A stretch of DNA of 64,000 nucleotides, from NCBI RefSeq assembly GCF_028453695.1, contig NC_135778.1, forward strand, positions 31,919,214-31,983,213, in the 5' to 3' direction. This document shows, piece after piece, positions 45,421-59,475 of this stretch. Under the pieces are notes generated by a model. It was given only the letters and a program-made list of their open reading frames with translations, searched no databases and had not been told where the DNA came from. The DNA comes from Augochlora pura. Taxonomy: Eukaryota; Arthropoda; Insecta; Hymenoptera; Halictidae. The translations under genes and the position numbers were made by a program. The first letter of the stretch is position 1. The number at the start of each line of letters is the position of its first letter.

Positions 45421-46880
45421 CCAATTGAATTATAATTGAGTTTTAATTGAATTATTACTGAATCCAACAGAATTTAGCGCATGGCGTGTCGTAGACTTTG
45501 GTGCAAGAGAATGAATGATCTTATAAATAAATGCAACGATGAATAAATGAAATAGGAATTACGGAGCGAATAAACGAAACACGTTTAACCGGAGTAAGAA
45601 GCAACAAATTATTCCATTTAGTGGCAATAAAAATACAGCAAAAAAGGTGGAACTAAAAAGGCTCGTAAAATATGATAATGTGAACAGTGTACTACGATGT
45701 GTAGACTCGCAATTAGCGTGATATTATTACACGCATAAATTAGTAACGGACATAGAAACAGAAGGGCGTTTCGACAAGGAAATATTGTTCCTTATAAAAA
45801 TGAACAAAGACACTGAGCGTTGTATTTGAACAAATCTAAGGACTCTAAGGAACCACTAAAAATTGTTTTATCATGTCTCAAAGTAATTTGTATATTATCA
45901 TTGTTATCTGTGTTTAAGAAACTATTAAAACTGCAACTGCTCTGCGAGTCACATGACCCAATTTCATATGAATAAAGTGCAATAAGTCATATAAAATGAA
46001 AATACTATAAATCATAAAAACTATGTTGGAATTTTAGGTAAAATGGCTTCGAGCGCAAAGGGTTAACACTAGTAATTGCATGCGGTTACTTTAAAAGTAC
46101 TGTTCACCCTCCTGTAACTATTATTAACAATTCTACAGATGTGCACAAAGCAACAATGAATTAATTTATATTTTAATTTATTTCCAATAGTCTGCTATAT
46201 TTTGAAAACTAAATTACCTGACGGCGACCCAACCCTTAATCTAACAATGCCCTGACCGTAATCTTCCCGTAACTTTTATCAACGCTTTCGCATATATACG
46301 AAGCGCCAGCGAATTAATTGCTATTTTAATTCATTTCCATCATTGCAATATATCATTGCGAAAAAAGATTGAAATAAATATTCACGGTAACGAAATAAAG
46401 AGATGAAAAGTCGACGGAATAAAACGAACGACTGTTCTTCTCAAGATGAAATAAAGCATCGAGTTCACGGCTACGTGTAAAAAAAAGAGAGACAAAGGTG
46501 GCCGGGGATGTGTGTCTGCATCCCATACAGTTGTAAAGTACCGCGAGGCACACTGGAAATCCTTGAAAAAGTCCGATTTTAAAGGTATACCGCGCGAGAA
46601 GACGTTCACCGTGAGCGGAGAGCTCTGAGGTTTTCCGCGCGGTCTCGGAAACACCATGAAAAGAGTCGCCGAGAGATCGGAACGACGTGTGCATGCACAC
46701 GATCTCCAAGTGGAATCGTTTAGTCTGTAATACAGTGAAGAATAGGGTATCCCCTTCAGTATCGCTGCGTTACCGCAGGCTGTCAACGCAGCCTAGCTCC
46801 ACGCTTCATCTCTTTGTTAACCGAACGTTTTGTTCGCCGGCTACGGGAGAACTTTCCTTGAACGACTGCGTCATTGCTAA
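45421..46880. other. Non-coding with one piggyBac-type terminus and a GC-rich patch
   Basis: TTAA at 46063-46066 is preceded by CTTCGAGCGCAAAGGG. Inward this reads CCCTTTGCGCTCGAAG, a typical piggyBac-like end, but no matching left end is found. A GC-richer patch at 46490-46860 carries overlapping ORFs on both strands (up to 134 codons, minus) without motifs. Confidence 0.45.
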
Positions 46881-46899
46881 AATTTAGTATGATCTGCAT

Positions 46900-47900
46900 G
46901 AGCATAGACAAAAGACCGTGAAGCTAGAAGTATATGGACAGAAGAGCGGAGACAAAGAAGGATATATGAAAGGCTACATAGGCGGTATATGTATACATTA
47001 CAGTAATAGCATATATTATAGTTACAGATGAAATAGGGTAAGCAAAATGTTATAGATAAAACTGCATATTCAAACATGTGTTAAAAGATAAATTCAGCGG
47101 AGTATATTGAAATATGAATGTTTAAAATAATGGAGACGAAACAGTACGTTCGAAAGAGTACTTCTGAAAAAAGTACATTCCACAGAGTATATTCGAAGCA
47201 AAATATTTCGAAAAGTACGGTAAAGGTGTATATTTAAAAGAATGAGGCAAAAGAGTAAATTCAGAAGGGAACAGCCAAGATAGTATATTCAAAATAGTAT
47301 AGACAAAATAGAATATTCAGAAGAGAATGGCCAAAACGGTACATTCAGACGAGTAAATTGAGAAAAGAATATTCAAAGTGTGTAGTCAAAATAGTATATT
47401 CAAAATAGTAAAGATAAAAAAGACTATTCTAAACAGAATAGCCAATACAGTGCATTTAAAAGAGTAAATATTCGATAAATATAAAAGAGAATATTCAAAA
47501 TAGTGTAGTTAAAACACTATATACGAAATAGTGAAGTTAAAAGAGAATATTTATGAGATTGATGAGATACCAAAACGGTATGTTCGAAAGAATATATTCA
47601 AAAGAGAATATTTAAAAGATCAAAGGCAAGAAAATTAATCCAAAACGGTAAATTCGAAAAATAATATTTAAAAGAGTAGAAGCATTCAAAAAATATAAGA
47701 TAAGGAATACATATATTCATCAGAGTCTATACAAAAAAGAATATTCTGCTGAGTATTAAAAATTAATATATATTACACAGAGTATACGCGGAAGAAAACA
47801 TTTAGAAAGGAAACTCGAAAGAAAGTATTAAAATGAGCATATTGAAAAAAGCACGAGCAAAAGAGTATAAGTGAGAAAGTGTAACTAAATTGTATTATCG
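46900..47900. repeat. Purine-rich AAAGAGTATATTCAAAA degenerate minisatellite
   Basis: About 1 kb of variants of CAAAATAGTATATTCAAAAG and AAGAGAATATTCAGAAGAG at uneven spacing. The + strand is very purine-rich and free of long ORFs. Confidence 0.7.
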
Positions 47901-48230
47901 AAACGCGTGCTATACATGGAATGAAAAAGTATATTTACAACTGTCATATTCAAAAGAGCGCAACCGAAAAAGTATCGACAAAAGAGATTACATGTAACGG
48001 AAAAAATTATAATATATGTATAATGATAGTAATGTATAATTATCCTGGTATAAATATATCCTCGGGTAGGAATTGTGAACCCGGGAAAACATGGTTTGAA
48101 AAATAAAACAAATATTATATACATATGTATAATCTATTATAATTTGGGAATTTGTTGTAATGAATTATCTAGAGCAATCGTGTTAAAATTATGGGACTAT
48201 TTCACTATATTATTAAAATAACGAAAAATA

Positions 48231-48317
48231 TACTAGCTGCGGCAATGGGGTAGCTAATAAGAGGGAGGAATATACATGTATAAACACATTGATGTCGCCT
48301 TGTCGCGTGAGAACTAT
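48231..48317 (-). mobile_element. TATAGTC-family MITE, partial copy 3
   Basis: Read on the minus strand it starts TATAGTTCTCACGCGACAAG, passes CCTCCCTCTTATTAGCTACC and ends at CTAGTA. This parallels the first half of 4940-5113. The opposite arm is missing. Confidence 0.65.
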
Positions 48318-49233
48318 ATGTATAAATTGTTGACTTGTATCTCTTCATTATGTTTATCAATTAACTTTATTTTATGTATAAAACTGTTTTTCTTTTTCTA
48401 TATATTTTATTTTAATCCGGGCCGCAGAGTTTGGGACTTCCATCCTAAAGAAGTTACAGTTGCGGATTCTCAAAACTGGAACTTATTTCTATGCTCTACG
48501 ACTATGCTCGTTAACGCATTGCAATAAAAGCATTGAAGCAACAGTGCCATTTTGACAGAAAAATTCATATTTCTACGAATGCAATAACCTCTCGGGTTTA
48601 CGTTTGTTTACGCTTGCAATTTATCCTCCATATTCTTGCTTCTATCGAACCTAGAGTAAACTTGTAATTTATCGATATTCTCGATTTTATTTGCTGTAAT
48701 ATGCCGAGGATGTGCCGGCCTGCACGCGACTCCGGCTCTCGAGCAGGAAGAAGCGTTTCAGTCGTAACACGCTTGTATACAGAACTGATAACGCGCTCGG
48801 TCCTTAATAGCCAAACAGAACTTCTCTTACTGTACACTTTACCTGAACAGCTTCCTCCATGCGCATTCCCACTGACCGTTTCTTCGTTCGCTTCATCCAC
48901 TCAACAATTTAAATATAAAACACTCTATAACCTCGCAAAACACAGTTACTCTTTAAGAAATCGCAAAAGTAAACTAAGAAAAGCGACTGCAACAGTTAAA
49001 AATGAAATTATTCTAAGAATGAGAACGCTAATTTTTTAAAATTAAAATAAATTCACTCACACAGGATAAATAAATTAGATGATTCGTAATTATCGTGGAC
49101 TGAACAATCTTTTCAAGATCTTCTTAGAAGAGCCTCCTTTTCATTCGGATCATATTGATAATAACGCTAATAGTGACAAGAATAATAATTTTACGAGAAA
49201 AAAGAATTCTATAAATATCTCTATTCAATTTGC
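48318..49233. other. Non-coding with a possible degraded non-LTR RT segment
   Basis: The minus-strand ORF 48598-48900 contains WLLRTERVISSVYKRVTTET. This faintly resembles the segment after the RT core of R1/Jockey elements (YRTVSTEAL). The opposite strand is also open (112 codons at 48701-49039) without known motifs. The call is weak. Confidence 0.25.
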
Positions 49234-49287
49234 GATTCGATTATGATTCGATTATGATTCGATTATGATTCAATTATGACTCAATTG
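49234..49287. repeat. 11-bp GATTCGATTAT tandem repeat
   Basis: About five units of GATTCGATTAT decaying to GACTCAATTGC. Confidence 0.85.
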
Positions 49288-51374
49288 CGGTTCAAAGCAG
49301 CCCCCATTATCCAAGAAATCGTTCGACGGACGCACGAATCAAACGATTAAACCCCGTTCACAGATTCCGAGCAGGCCGCCAGTTATCTCTCGTCTCTTCA
49401 TTTTACATTTGTTCCGCCCTATTACGTATTTTCAGACGAGTAATAAGGAAACTGAGACATCAGATAACAAAACGAACATTCGCAGGAACGGCGCTTGCAG
49501 AGTCGAGCAGGACGGACAGAGATAGCCTGATAGGTTTTATTGTCGGTTCAATGCCGAATAAAATTACTGCGGAACGATACACACCTCCGAATACGTGTGT
49601 GTCAGTGTCTTGTAAATACAAGGCCCGGCAATCGTATTATAAGGAAGAAGTTACATTCCGCGCTGCAATATTATTATTAAGCTGCTTGGAAAGTCCGCGT
49701 GCCGAACCTGGAAATTACATGCACGATATTATAGTTAAATCCACTAAGTATCATGCGCTGGAAACACACAGACTGAGTGAACAGAAGAATTTATTTGTTT
49801 GAAAGCTAATTCTATTTCAATTGCAAAATTATGTTATATAAAATAATTTTATATTAAAAGTGCATATTCCTCCAAAAATTAAGTAAAATTGAAAAATGGA
49901 ATCAATAAATGCATTATTGTATCAAACGGTAATTGTGACAATGACAAAATATAATAGTAATTTGACGCGGCGGGAGTCATTATGGCAACGATCCGTCGTT
50001 GGTCAACGCTGGGTTTCATTAATTAGAAGTTAATCTGCCGGACGTCCAAGTTCAGTGAAACTGAAACGAAGTGAAATCTTATTTCCGTCTTTAATGAGCT
50101 CAGCCAGTAAAAATCGGGACGATAATAAATCCTAATAAGGCTCGTGTTTCATTGTTTTTTTAACGGTTCACCTGTAATTGAAACCGAGCGCCATCTTCTT
50201 TTAATTTCGTTTCGGCCTCGGCATCCAATTATTGGCGAACAGCGCACATCGTTTATGCAAATCGATATTTTTCATCGAAACTTGTTCGCGGTTCAAAGCA
50301 TGTTACATGTTGAACAACGGCGCCAAAAGAATCGGTAGTAGACGGTTTCATAAATATTTCATAACAATTCATAAATTATTCGACAACAATTCTCGTTCGT
50401 TTCCATGAATCTCCAATGCGCAAATTTTGTTGGGAACATCTTTTTCCTAGTCCAATATTTTTTAAGATATTTAGTTGATTTTTCATGTTCATGTTCAAGG
50501 ATAATTTTGTTTTTCTGTTGAAATGGCGACGTTACTTTTTCTTCTGACGAGTATTTTATTTCATTTAAGTACATTGTATTACGAGAAAATGTTTCAAACG
50601 AAAGTTATGCATTTTTTAAGTGGAATACGGTTCCAAGATAACAAAATATAAGTTTATGATAGAAAAAGCAATATAACCTTGAAAGTAATCTTGAAAACGT
50701 CCGCGCAGTAAATAACTATTGTAAATAACAATAGTAGTGTAAATAACAGTAAATAACTTCATTTACTGTTAATGTAACAGTAAATTACTGTAAATAAATT
50801 CATTTAAGTCCTCGCTGAAAATGCTGAAGGAAATATGTCACTTTATTTTTGAAGTCACGTGTTGAGCGCAACTAACTCGTTTCAAATGGGATACCCCGTA
50901 TGATAATCAATCAATAGAAACTGATCTATAAGAATGAACAAAAATGTGTAAAAATCTATAGGAATCAATTGATAAGAATCACTCTGTAATAGTTAATAAA
51001 ACAAAAGAAAAATCACAAAGATAACAATAAAAATCAATTTATAAAAACGTAAAAGAATGTAATGTAAAAGAATCTTGTAAAAATTCATTGACAAGAGTCC
51101 AATCTTGTATAAAAATTTGAAAGATTTCGTATAAATTAAAGCGAGAGTTAAACATTTTTGAAAACGAGAAAAAAGATGAAAATTCAAAATCCAAAGCTAA
51201 CAGTTTCGGAGATATATAGGTTTGAAATGCAAGATCACTAGGTGAAAAACATTGTTTCGACGCGCCGCCGGACTGAAGAAGCAAACATGTATTGTTGCCA
51301 CAATTGTCTAATCAGCGTCGATAAGTCAAACACTCTAGTCGACTTGACATTTCCACAACCTACTCGCTAGGTGG
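49288..51374. other. Intron-like non-coding DNA
   Basis: No gene is recognised. A short TGTAAATAACAGTAAATAAC-type repeat lies at about 50705-50805, and TATAAGAATG/TAAAAATCTATA variants lie at 50930-51130. Confidence 0.4.
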
Positions 51375-51424
51375 CTCTCTGTCTCTCGCTATCGCTCTCT
51401 CTCTCTCTCTCTCTCTCGCTCTCT
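51375..51424. repeat. CT microsatellite
   Basis: CTCTCTGTCTCTCGCTATCG followed by about 12 CT dinucleotides. Confidence 0.95.
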
Positions 51425-54400
51425 TCCAATCCGTCTCTTCCCCTATCGCGGCTAGTCATCGTACTGGTCGATTGACGTCACGAGTTTTTATATGCAGGTA
51501 ATAGCAACGCTAACGATCTAAATTACCTGTGCTTATGGTCTCGTCCCGATGCGTGAATAAAGAGTTACTCGATTTGTTAAACCTCATTTTTCCTGTTCAT
51601 TGTCTCTGCGTTTATGGCAGCCATTAAATATCAATTGCCAATTAATTCCGAGCGTAATCGAATTATAGTTCCGATACCTCCTGATAATTTGACCAATTTC
51701 ATTGAGTACCGGTTAAATAAATTGTGAAAGTTTCGTTGAATTTCTTGAACAACGAGCTTCGAATTAAAAAATGTTTTCAGTTGCATAATGGAAAAACTAT
51801 GTTTTATTTTCAAATTGAAGTTTTGATTTAGCAAGTTTTTTAGCATTAAACATAATTCGATTTTATTTATATATTAATGCTTAAATTGACAAACCGAATA
51901 GTAATTTAAAATACAATTTAATTTGTTAAAGATTTACAATGATTACTTTAAATTGTTGTTTAAGTTAACGCGCATGCTGACTACTTTAATTTGTTACTTA
52001 TATTAATATTCTTACTGGCAACGTTAAATGATAATAAATAATAATAAATTTCAAAAATCAAGGATAAATTATATTGAATTCTAGTTTCATTGGATTACCA
52101 AATCGCAGGAGTATAAACTATTTTATATATAGGCTGTTTAAATAAATAATAGAATTCGGCACAACGTAGATGAATGTGTTGAGACAATGAAAAGAATTTA
52201 AAATATTTGTTGCAGAATTAAAAGATTCATCCGTATTTGAAAAATGTATATTTGGACTACTATTAAGACATCATTATAAGATAAAAGAAAGTAGCTTCTT
52301 TTTATCTAATTCGTTTTGAAGGTTTTATAATATGCAATCAATTTGCAGATAAATAAGGCATTATGATAATAATATAGCACCATGTGAGTTTTTAAATGAA
52401 AAACGTCTTCATAAATTGCAAACAATTTGTTTAAATGTACATCTACCTAGTTACATTTTCACATTACTTTGTATATCAACATTCATTTTGCTTTTACATT
52501 TAAATGTACTTTCAAAAAGATATCTATTTAAGTTCCTACACCTTGTATCTGCTAAAAATGTATTATTTCTATTTCTATAAATGTATCAATAGTTTCTGTA
52601 AAAGTTTTAACAAGTTTTCAAGTTACAACAAAATTTACAAACAGTGACTAATAGTAAATTGATAGCAACAATGATGTAAATTATCTTCTTGTTCTCCAGG
52701 ACTATGATAAAAATGGGTGGTTTAAGGTTCAACAATTATACTGATAAAAAAAGAGTAGATTGTGAATTGTGATTGATAATAATTACAAGTATACTTACAA
52801 GAATACTCGACATTTTACACGTGCCTAAAAAACCATGTGCCATTCGAAATTGTATCCATACAAGACATCGAAGAATCACGAGTATTTTTCCAAACTTTCA
52901 AAATCGTGACAACGAATGAACGAAAACAAAATTGTATTATATAACTTTACAAACCAACCTTTATAAACCACAATTACTCTCTAATATTGCATAAAAATAA
53001 CAAAATTATGTTATTTTTTTCTTACGCTCATATAAATAATAACAGCTAATTTAATATATCGTTTGGGTTGCTAAAAACAGGTGAATTAACAACTATTAAC
53101 TGGACAAAAACTCTTTTTACACCGTAGCTTTTGTGTGTCGTTCAGCAGAATCCTGAGTAATTTACATGAACGTAAACATCTGAGATCTGGTCGCTATAGT
53201 CAGCCGAGTATGCAGCATTCACGCGAGTCATTAACGCGTAGAAGACAACATTCTCATAAGTCATAAACCAACGACCTTTGACGTTCTTTAATTTTACCGC
53301 TCCAGAACTATTCTTTCGAAGCTTTTTTTTTTCTTCTCAGAATTATCGAGAACATAATCTTTGAAATGGTCGCTCTTTAACAGACCACCGTGTACATTCC
53401 TTTCACTTATCTATGTACCACATACTGTTTAATAAAGACTCATCTTCCAATCGCTTAGAAATGGCTTTCCCAAGCTTTCGTAGCTTTTCGAAAGCCAAAA
53501 TGGCATTTTTGTACTACACTGTATTTTTCATTACTTCCATCCAACTATGAAATAACATATAGAACATTCGAAACTCTACGCGTGAATAAAATCAGTTCGT
53601 ATTAAAATGACAAAATTCAATTTTTGTTATTACATCATGAATAATTTACATAGAAAAAAAGAAATGAGATATCATAACGTAATTAATTTAGCCTATAGTA
53701 AAAGAGTGAAGAAGAGTAAATAAAGGAGAAAAACTGAAAGTCGTCTTAAAATTAGCGTGTACATTTTCTATATCGATATTTCAAATATTTAGCAAATAAA
53801 TAACAATAAAACGTAATGAAAATATTTGCATTTTACGTTGTCAAATACTAGTTTCCAAGAGGAAAAATCTAATAGTCGTCGGCTCTGTTGCGATGTGTAT
53901 TATGTCAAAAATAACACGATAGTTCTATTAAGGCTCGTCAAAGCTTCATTAGATTTATTATTTAAACGAAGTTCGAAATGATTTATACCACTTTGGTCAT
54001 AAGGCGCGATGTAAAACATCGGCAAGGATTATCTAGCCTAAAAAAATCTGAAAATGGCGCCATTATATATGGTAGTAAAATGCTGCAAGTTTCAAACAAA
54101 TTTACCGACAGAGCTGAACATTCTGAAAGACAGTGGCGCTATTTGCGGCAGAATATTGACCAAAGCTTAATTGACAACGTAGCGTTCGTTGTTACCAACA
54201 CTTCTTAGTAACAAGCGAGTATAACATAGGATCGAAGATTCCTACTTTTCCTACTTTCTTTATTTTTAAATGACTCTTCACACGTTCGGAGCATTTGATA
54301 ACTTCACTATACATGCACCTTTCTGTTTTTATAATATTTTTTTATAAAATAGTGTATTTTCGAATCTGAAACTTTACGATAATTGAAATGTTGTGATTAT

Positions 54401-57319
54401 TACATACCATTTTTTAAAATAATTAAATTTATCTTCCGTATTGATTCAATTTTTAATAAAAAATTATTGAAAAGGGTTGATATTTTATTTATTAAATTTC
54501 TTAGATTTGTGCAGTCTTAGAAAAAGAGTAAAGAAATGTACAATTATTGTAAGGTGGTGTGTATTATGTTTATGATACATATAAACATAAATATTATGCT
54601 GATAATATCGTGAACTATTATTTGTCTGGATCTAAAAAAAGTGCAAACACTATTGCAAATATTTACTCATTTACAAGAAAACATATGTAACACCATTGCT
54701 ATACATATAATTCCATTTAAATACATCGATAATTATATAATTAATAAACACTATAGCACTCGTACGAATAGAAATAAGAATACTATATATTGCATTTCTA
54801 TAATACGTAGTTAAATAATTCACTTCAAATCACAATAAGCACTTGTAGTTGAAATTTAGTATATTGAATACTCGATTCTCGCTAACATGCCTTAATTTAT
54901 CATTTCGCAGTAACATTGAACATGATATTGAAATGATATTGAAGCTCTCTAAACCCAAGAAAGTAAAGACGATAAGATAAAATATCTGGATCTCAAATCT
55001 GTGTCAAAAATGTTAATATAAACACTGAATCAATTACTTCATACAAAATAAACGAATTATACTTTCCTACCGTTATCGACAGTTCCAATTGATCTAGAAG
55101 TTCCAGTTGTTCACCATTAGTGGCACCACTATGTTTCAAAATGATCAGCTTCGTTGATAAATGTATCCAATAATTTCATCGTTTATCCACTACATCTAAT
55201 GGTGCTATTTTTAAATGTCTAATCAGCAACAAACCGCACCATCTAGCGAAGAAAACGGAAAATTAATTTGTCGAATAGTTCGAGCATATTCCCATGGCGT
55301 ATAGTGGCGCTATTTTCGACTTTTATGTTTTATGAAGTAGAAAATTCTTGTCGCCGTTAATATAGCATCTTGCGACTGGAGTGGCAAGAATCACTTCTGC
55401 CTCCATTATGTTCGAAATAGCAGAAATCATTTTAAACATTGTTCAAATAGTAAATTAAATAATATAGGAACTTTTAACGACAATTAATAAAAATCATCGT
55501 TTTATTTCGAATACAATAATCTCGAATAATTAATCTCTCTGTTGCAAAGGAATGTATATGGAACATTGTCAATTGCAAATATTTAACGCTGCGTTTTATC
55601 ACTATTAATTCATCTTAAAATAGAGACAATGACATAGAAAATGTCTGAGCTAATTCTAGAACCTTAAATGACGATGTACATAAATTTATCAACGCTTATT
55701 GACACGTTGAAAGAACACTTTGAAATCCCCAGTGGTCCCGGACGACCGTAACACTGTCATTTTAAGGTCAAGTATCGTTCAACTCACGTTATTACATTGC
55801 AAAACTCATGCTCCTTAACGAAGACATTCGATATGCATCAATTTAATTGGATCTTTCAGAACTGCTGACACAACAAACAATATTTCCATTTATTTTTACG
55901 TTGGTCGCTCATCACCGTCTCATGGCTGTCTAATTGGATTTCTATTTGTCGCGTTCGTCGCTGGTATGCCTAATGAGAAAATTTGTTTCTCTTCTCTTTT
56001 TTTTTTGTTTCATATGGAGACGACATAGAAAAAAAGTGCAACCGAAACTGGTGTTATTGTTCTTTAATATTAAGTTCAATTGTCAGTTAACCCTTCGTTC
56101 AGCGGGACAATCAACATTAGTTTACCGCCAGCTGCTTCCTAAACGTAATCAACCAGCACGTGGTAATCACACGGTTGTCAGTGTCTGCTCGTGGCTTTGA
56201 AATTTTCCTACCGTTTGCCTGTACAGTCACGCCGACATTTTTATGCCCACAAGTTGCTTTACAATGACTGGACACACTTGTGTTCCAAATCTGCAACTCG
56301 ACATTGCTCGATAAAGTAGGCTTATGTATAATCCTTGTAAAGCAAGATCATCGATAACTTTATTACTTGATCCAACAATTTTGGAATTATTCCATGAGCT
56401 TTGCCTATAATTATTTCAACGATATCGGCACATGTTCTGATAACACAGCACCGACTTTTCATTATTAATTTATTCGTATAAAGAATTTATGTATTAATAT
56501 ACTTATTTTTATCAATTTATTAGCCCTCAGAGGGCGCAGTCCAGATTTTTTTAAACCCACCGTTGTCTCACAGCAATTTTATATATCGTGAAGGACATGT
56601 TTTGTTAATTGTATTGTTTGTATAAATGTGACTACATTTTTAACATTATTTATAATTTTTTCTTGAATAAATGTTTGCAAGTTTGCGAATATTCTTGCAA
56701 TTCGTGTGAAACAATGTACGAACACTTATTGGCAGATTTTTTATTTTGAACTTCCTCTTTCGGATGTTTTTGTATAAATAACATAATCCATACGTTGTGT
56801 AAACAAATGCCAGATGTAAGATCCGGTTAAGTCTGTCAGAAGCAATGCTTTCCTCGAAAATTCAGTTTATCTTGACCTTAAAATAATTGATTACCTTTTA
56901 GAGTGCTCGATCTTGCTGTTAATCCCCTAACTGCTGACATTATCGCGCGTAATTAAGAACTATGTGACAGTCGGAAAGACGCAGTAATGCGGATTACTAT
57001 GAATATGCGTAGCTTTTCGAACGATCTCGTGGCAGACGTTATTATTGATAGCGGCGGCTGTCATTGAAATCGACGGAAAAAGATTTGCTTGATTCTTCAT
57101 GGACTTCTTCAATCACTATACCAGTACTTTGTAATTAGCAGCTTAAAAAAAAATAAATAAACGAAGGAAATATTTCAAATTATTTCTTACAAGAAGTAAA
57201 AGCAGCGTGAGTTTTATATGCACAAATAAAATGAATAAAATTGAATTCGACATAAAATGGAATAAGCAATTTCAAATAATGATATAAAGCAGTATCAATA
57301 ATTCTTTTCCATTTACTTA
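51425..57319. other. AT-rich non-coding DNA
   Basis: Almost 6 kb without a recognisable gene or complete element. Several GGCGC/GGTGC-type words occur near 54055-54145 and 55119-55315. ORFs at 53978 (76 codons) and 55934 (88 codons) have no motif. TTAACCCTTCGTTCAGCGGG near 56087 resembles an isolated piggyBac-type end. Confidence 0.4.
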
Positions 57320-57323
57320 TTAA

Positions 57324-57565
57324 CACATTCCGTGCCACGTGTACCACCAGTGGTACACGCTTAAATAGCTATTCAATGCCTTAAAAAGATATTTTATGAC
57401 AAGATAGAATCAAAGAAATAATTTCCACCAAAAGGATGGACCCATAATAAGTTTCTTTCATAGTCATAATGACAATAATTAATAAATCAAAATATTATAT
57501 CGATTTTTAAAGCGTTGATTAACCATAATGAAGAGTCGACTAAATACAGCTTGGCACGGAACGTG
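57324..57565 (+). mobile_element. CCGTGCC-family TTAA element, complete copy
   Basis: TTAA at 57320-57323 and 57566-57569 flanks 242 bp with near-perfect 13-bp inverted ends: left CACATTCCGTGCC, right (inward) CACGTTCCGTGCC. The left end continues into the palindromic GTACCACCAGTGGTAC, giving an asymmetric subterminal hairpin. It has no coding capacity. Copies with one end missing lie at 11283-11463 and 20197-20418. The TTAA flanks suggest mobilisation by a piggyBac-like transposase not present in this window. Confidence 0.85.
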
Positions 57566-59475
57566 TTAATTTGCAATCTTCGAATTATTCAATTACTTTC
57601 AAAACCTATGATCATAAACCTAATCGAACGAACTATTATCCTGGAAAGCAGAACTAACAAATAAAAATCGGAATAAAATGGAGTGAACGATTTCGAAAGA
57701 TGTATTGTAGGAAAGGAGGATTATGGTTTATTTAAATTTTGTTCGCTAAATACCACAATCTAAGCCACAGATTTTCATTCTTCGCTCTTTCAGAATCTCA
57801 ATGAAATCGGGCAGTCACAGTGATCGTGCGTCAAATAGAGTTGACGCGCAGTCAAGTCTAAAAGTTAAAAACGGTTGGCTGACAAAAAATGATCTAGCAA
57901 ATGTTACACAAGCGAAATTCAATAGTGCGTCTCTGTTTCGCACGCTAATGAATGTTATGTAACCGCTTAATATTGTACGCGGTGATTAAAATGATTAGAT
58001 CGTTGAATAGATACTCAAATTATTGAGATAATTTACATAAGTGTGTTCCCAGTCTTGTAATACGATTATAATTATCCGATGAAGCCAATCATTTGCACGA
58101 TCGCGTAGCAAATAAAAATCGGCAATCTTGTTTTGCGCATAAAATGTCGTGCGAATGTCGTAAATTTTGTAGAATAATTTGCGTTGGACAAACTAATGAC
58201 AAATTGTTATCGTGGAATGAACGTCGTAAATAGTAATATACGAACCAGTCGCACAAATTTCTTTAACCCTTTTAGTGCCGGAGGACCGATATATCGGCTC
58301 GCGCAGCACAGGCGAAAAGTGCCTTATACTTACACCTTTCTTATTTATATAATTCCCAATGAATATAGAAAAATTGGCGTCATTGTTCCATTCTCAATTT
58401 CGTCCTTAATGCACTGCTTTTTCAATTATGTAAATATTGCGTTTCGTTTGGTTTTTATGAGCCTTTCTCCAGCCACAGTTTCGGTCGAGATGGGCTCTCT
58501 GTGTTCGATCCCAACCTGTCTAGCTGTTCGATGACAACTTTTAGACTGTGCAGCTGCATTTATGGTATACAGAGGCGTGTAAAATGCAAGAGAAGTAGTG
58601 TTCCAAGGGAGATCAATACCTGTTCCACGTTATCTTTGACAGACCGGCGGTCGCAGATAGGGAACTATGATATTTTTTTCTGTTTTATAACGTTTTTTTC
58701 TGTTTTCCTTGAAAATCTTTAATCTCGTTTAAAAATTGAATTTCTTAAAACAACGAACTATGCGAAGAAACAATTTTCGGATTTCGGGTTACAATCCGTC
58801 GAATTTGATAAAAATATAGCATTAGAGTTGGTAGAATGTTAATATGAAAAATCATTGAAAATCCATTTAATTATTATCCGACGTGAGATGGGAGAAATAT
58901 TCCTACAATTGTTATTGTTAGCGCAAGAAAAATTCTCAAAGTCGATAAACTCTATTCCGAGAACTTTAATATTTCAAAAAAGAAAAATTTTCGTGGGAAA
59001 CGGTGCGAAAATTTGCAGTCGGATATTTGAATACTGATGAATAATTATGTAAACGTCGAGTTTTCTCTGTATAATGTACTGCGCCCGTAGGAACGCGCCT
59101 TTATCGAACGGGCTGCGCTCGCGAGCGCGCCACCCCGTTTAAATTTACGCGCGTGCAGTCAAAAATAATGGTGCCACGGCGTTAGGCGTCGAGCCTCTCG
59201 AAAACGCTTCCCTTGCATTCAAATATAAACGCAGAAGCCAGGTCAGGTTGCGAAAATAATCCTAAGCATTCATCTTAGCGATTCATCGCGCCTAAACGAA
59301 TATGAAACTATCCAACTGCACTCCAGGTGCAGCATGAAGCTTCCTAATCCATCCAGCGGCTCCCACGCTTCCTTCTGCCCTTCCTATTTTTACAACGCGT
59401 TTCTTATTATAGCAGAACTAGAAGAATTAAAGAGCAATAGATCCGGTGGCTAGTCGAAAATAACCTTGTGCGATT
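57566..59475. other. Non-coding with one piggyBac-type terminus
   Basis: TTAA at 58263-58266 is followed by CCCTTTTAGTGCCGGAGG and the palindrome CCGATATATCGG (58286-58297), a typical piggyBac-like end. No partner end is seen. The 116-codon + ORF over it is unsupported. A GC-rich patch lies at 59090-59160. Confidence 0.45.

Noticed and set aside
46353..46786. Overlapping minus ORFs of 118 and 134 codons
   Set aside because: Two frames of the same GC-rich patch are open at once, which points to composition rather than coding. No motif was recognised.
48598..49039. Opposing ORFs of 100 and 112 codons, one with a faint R1/Jockey-like YKRVTTET phrase
   Set aside because: The similarity is too short to call a reverse transcriptase fragment with confidence.
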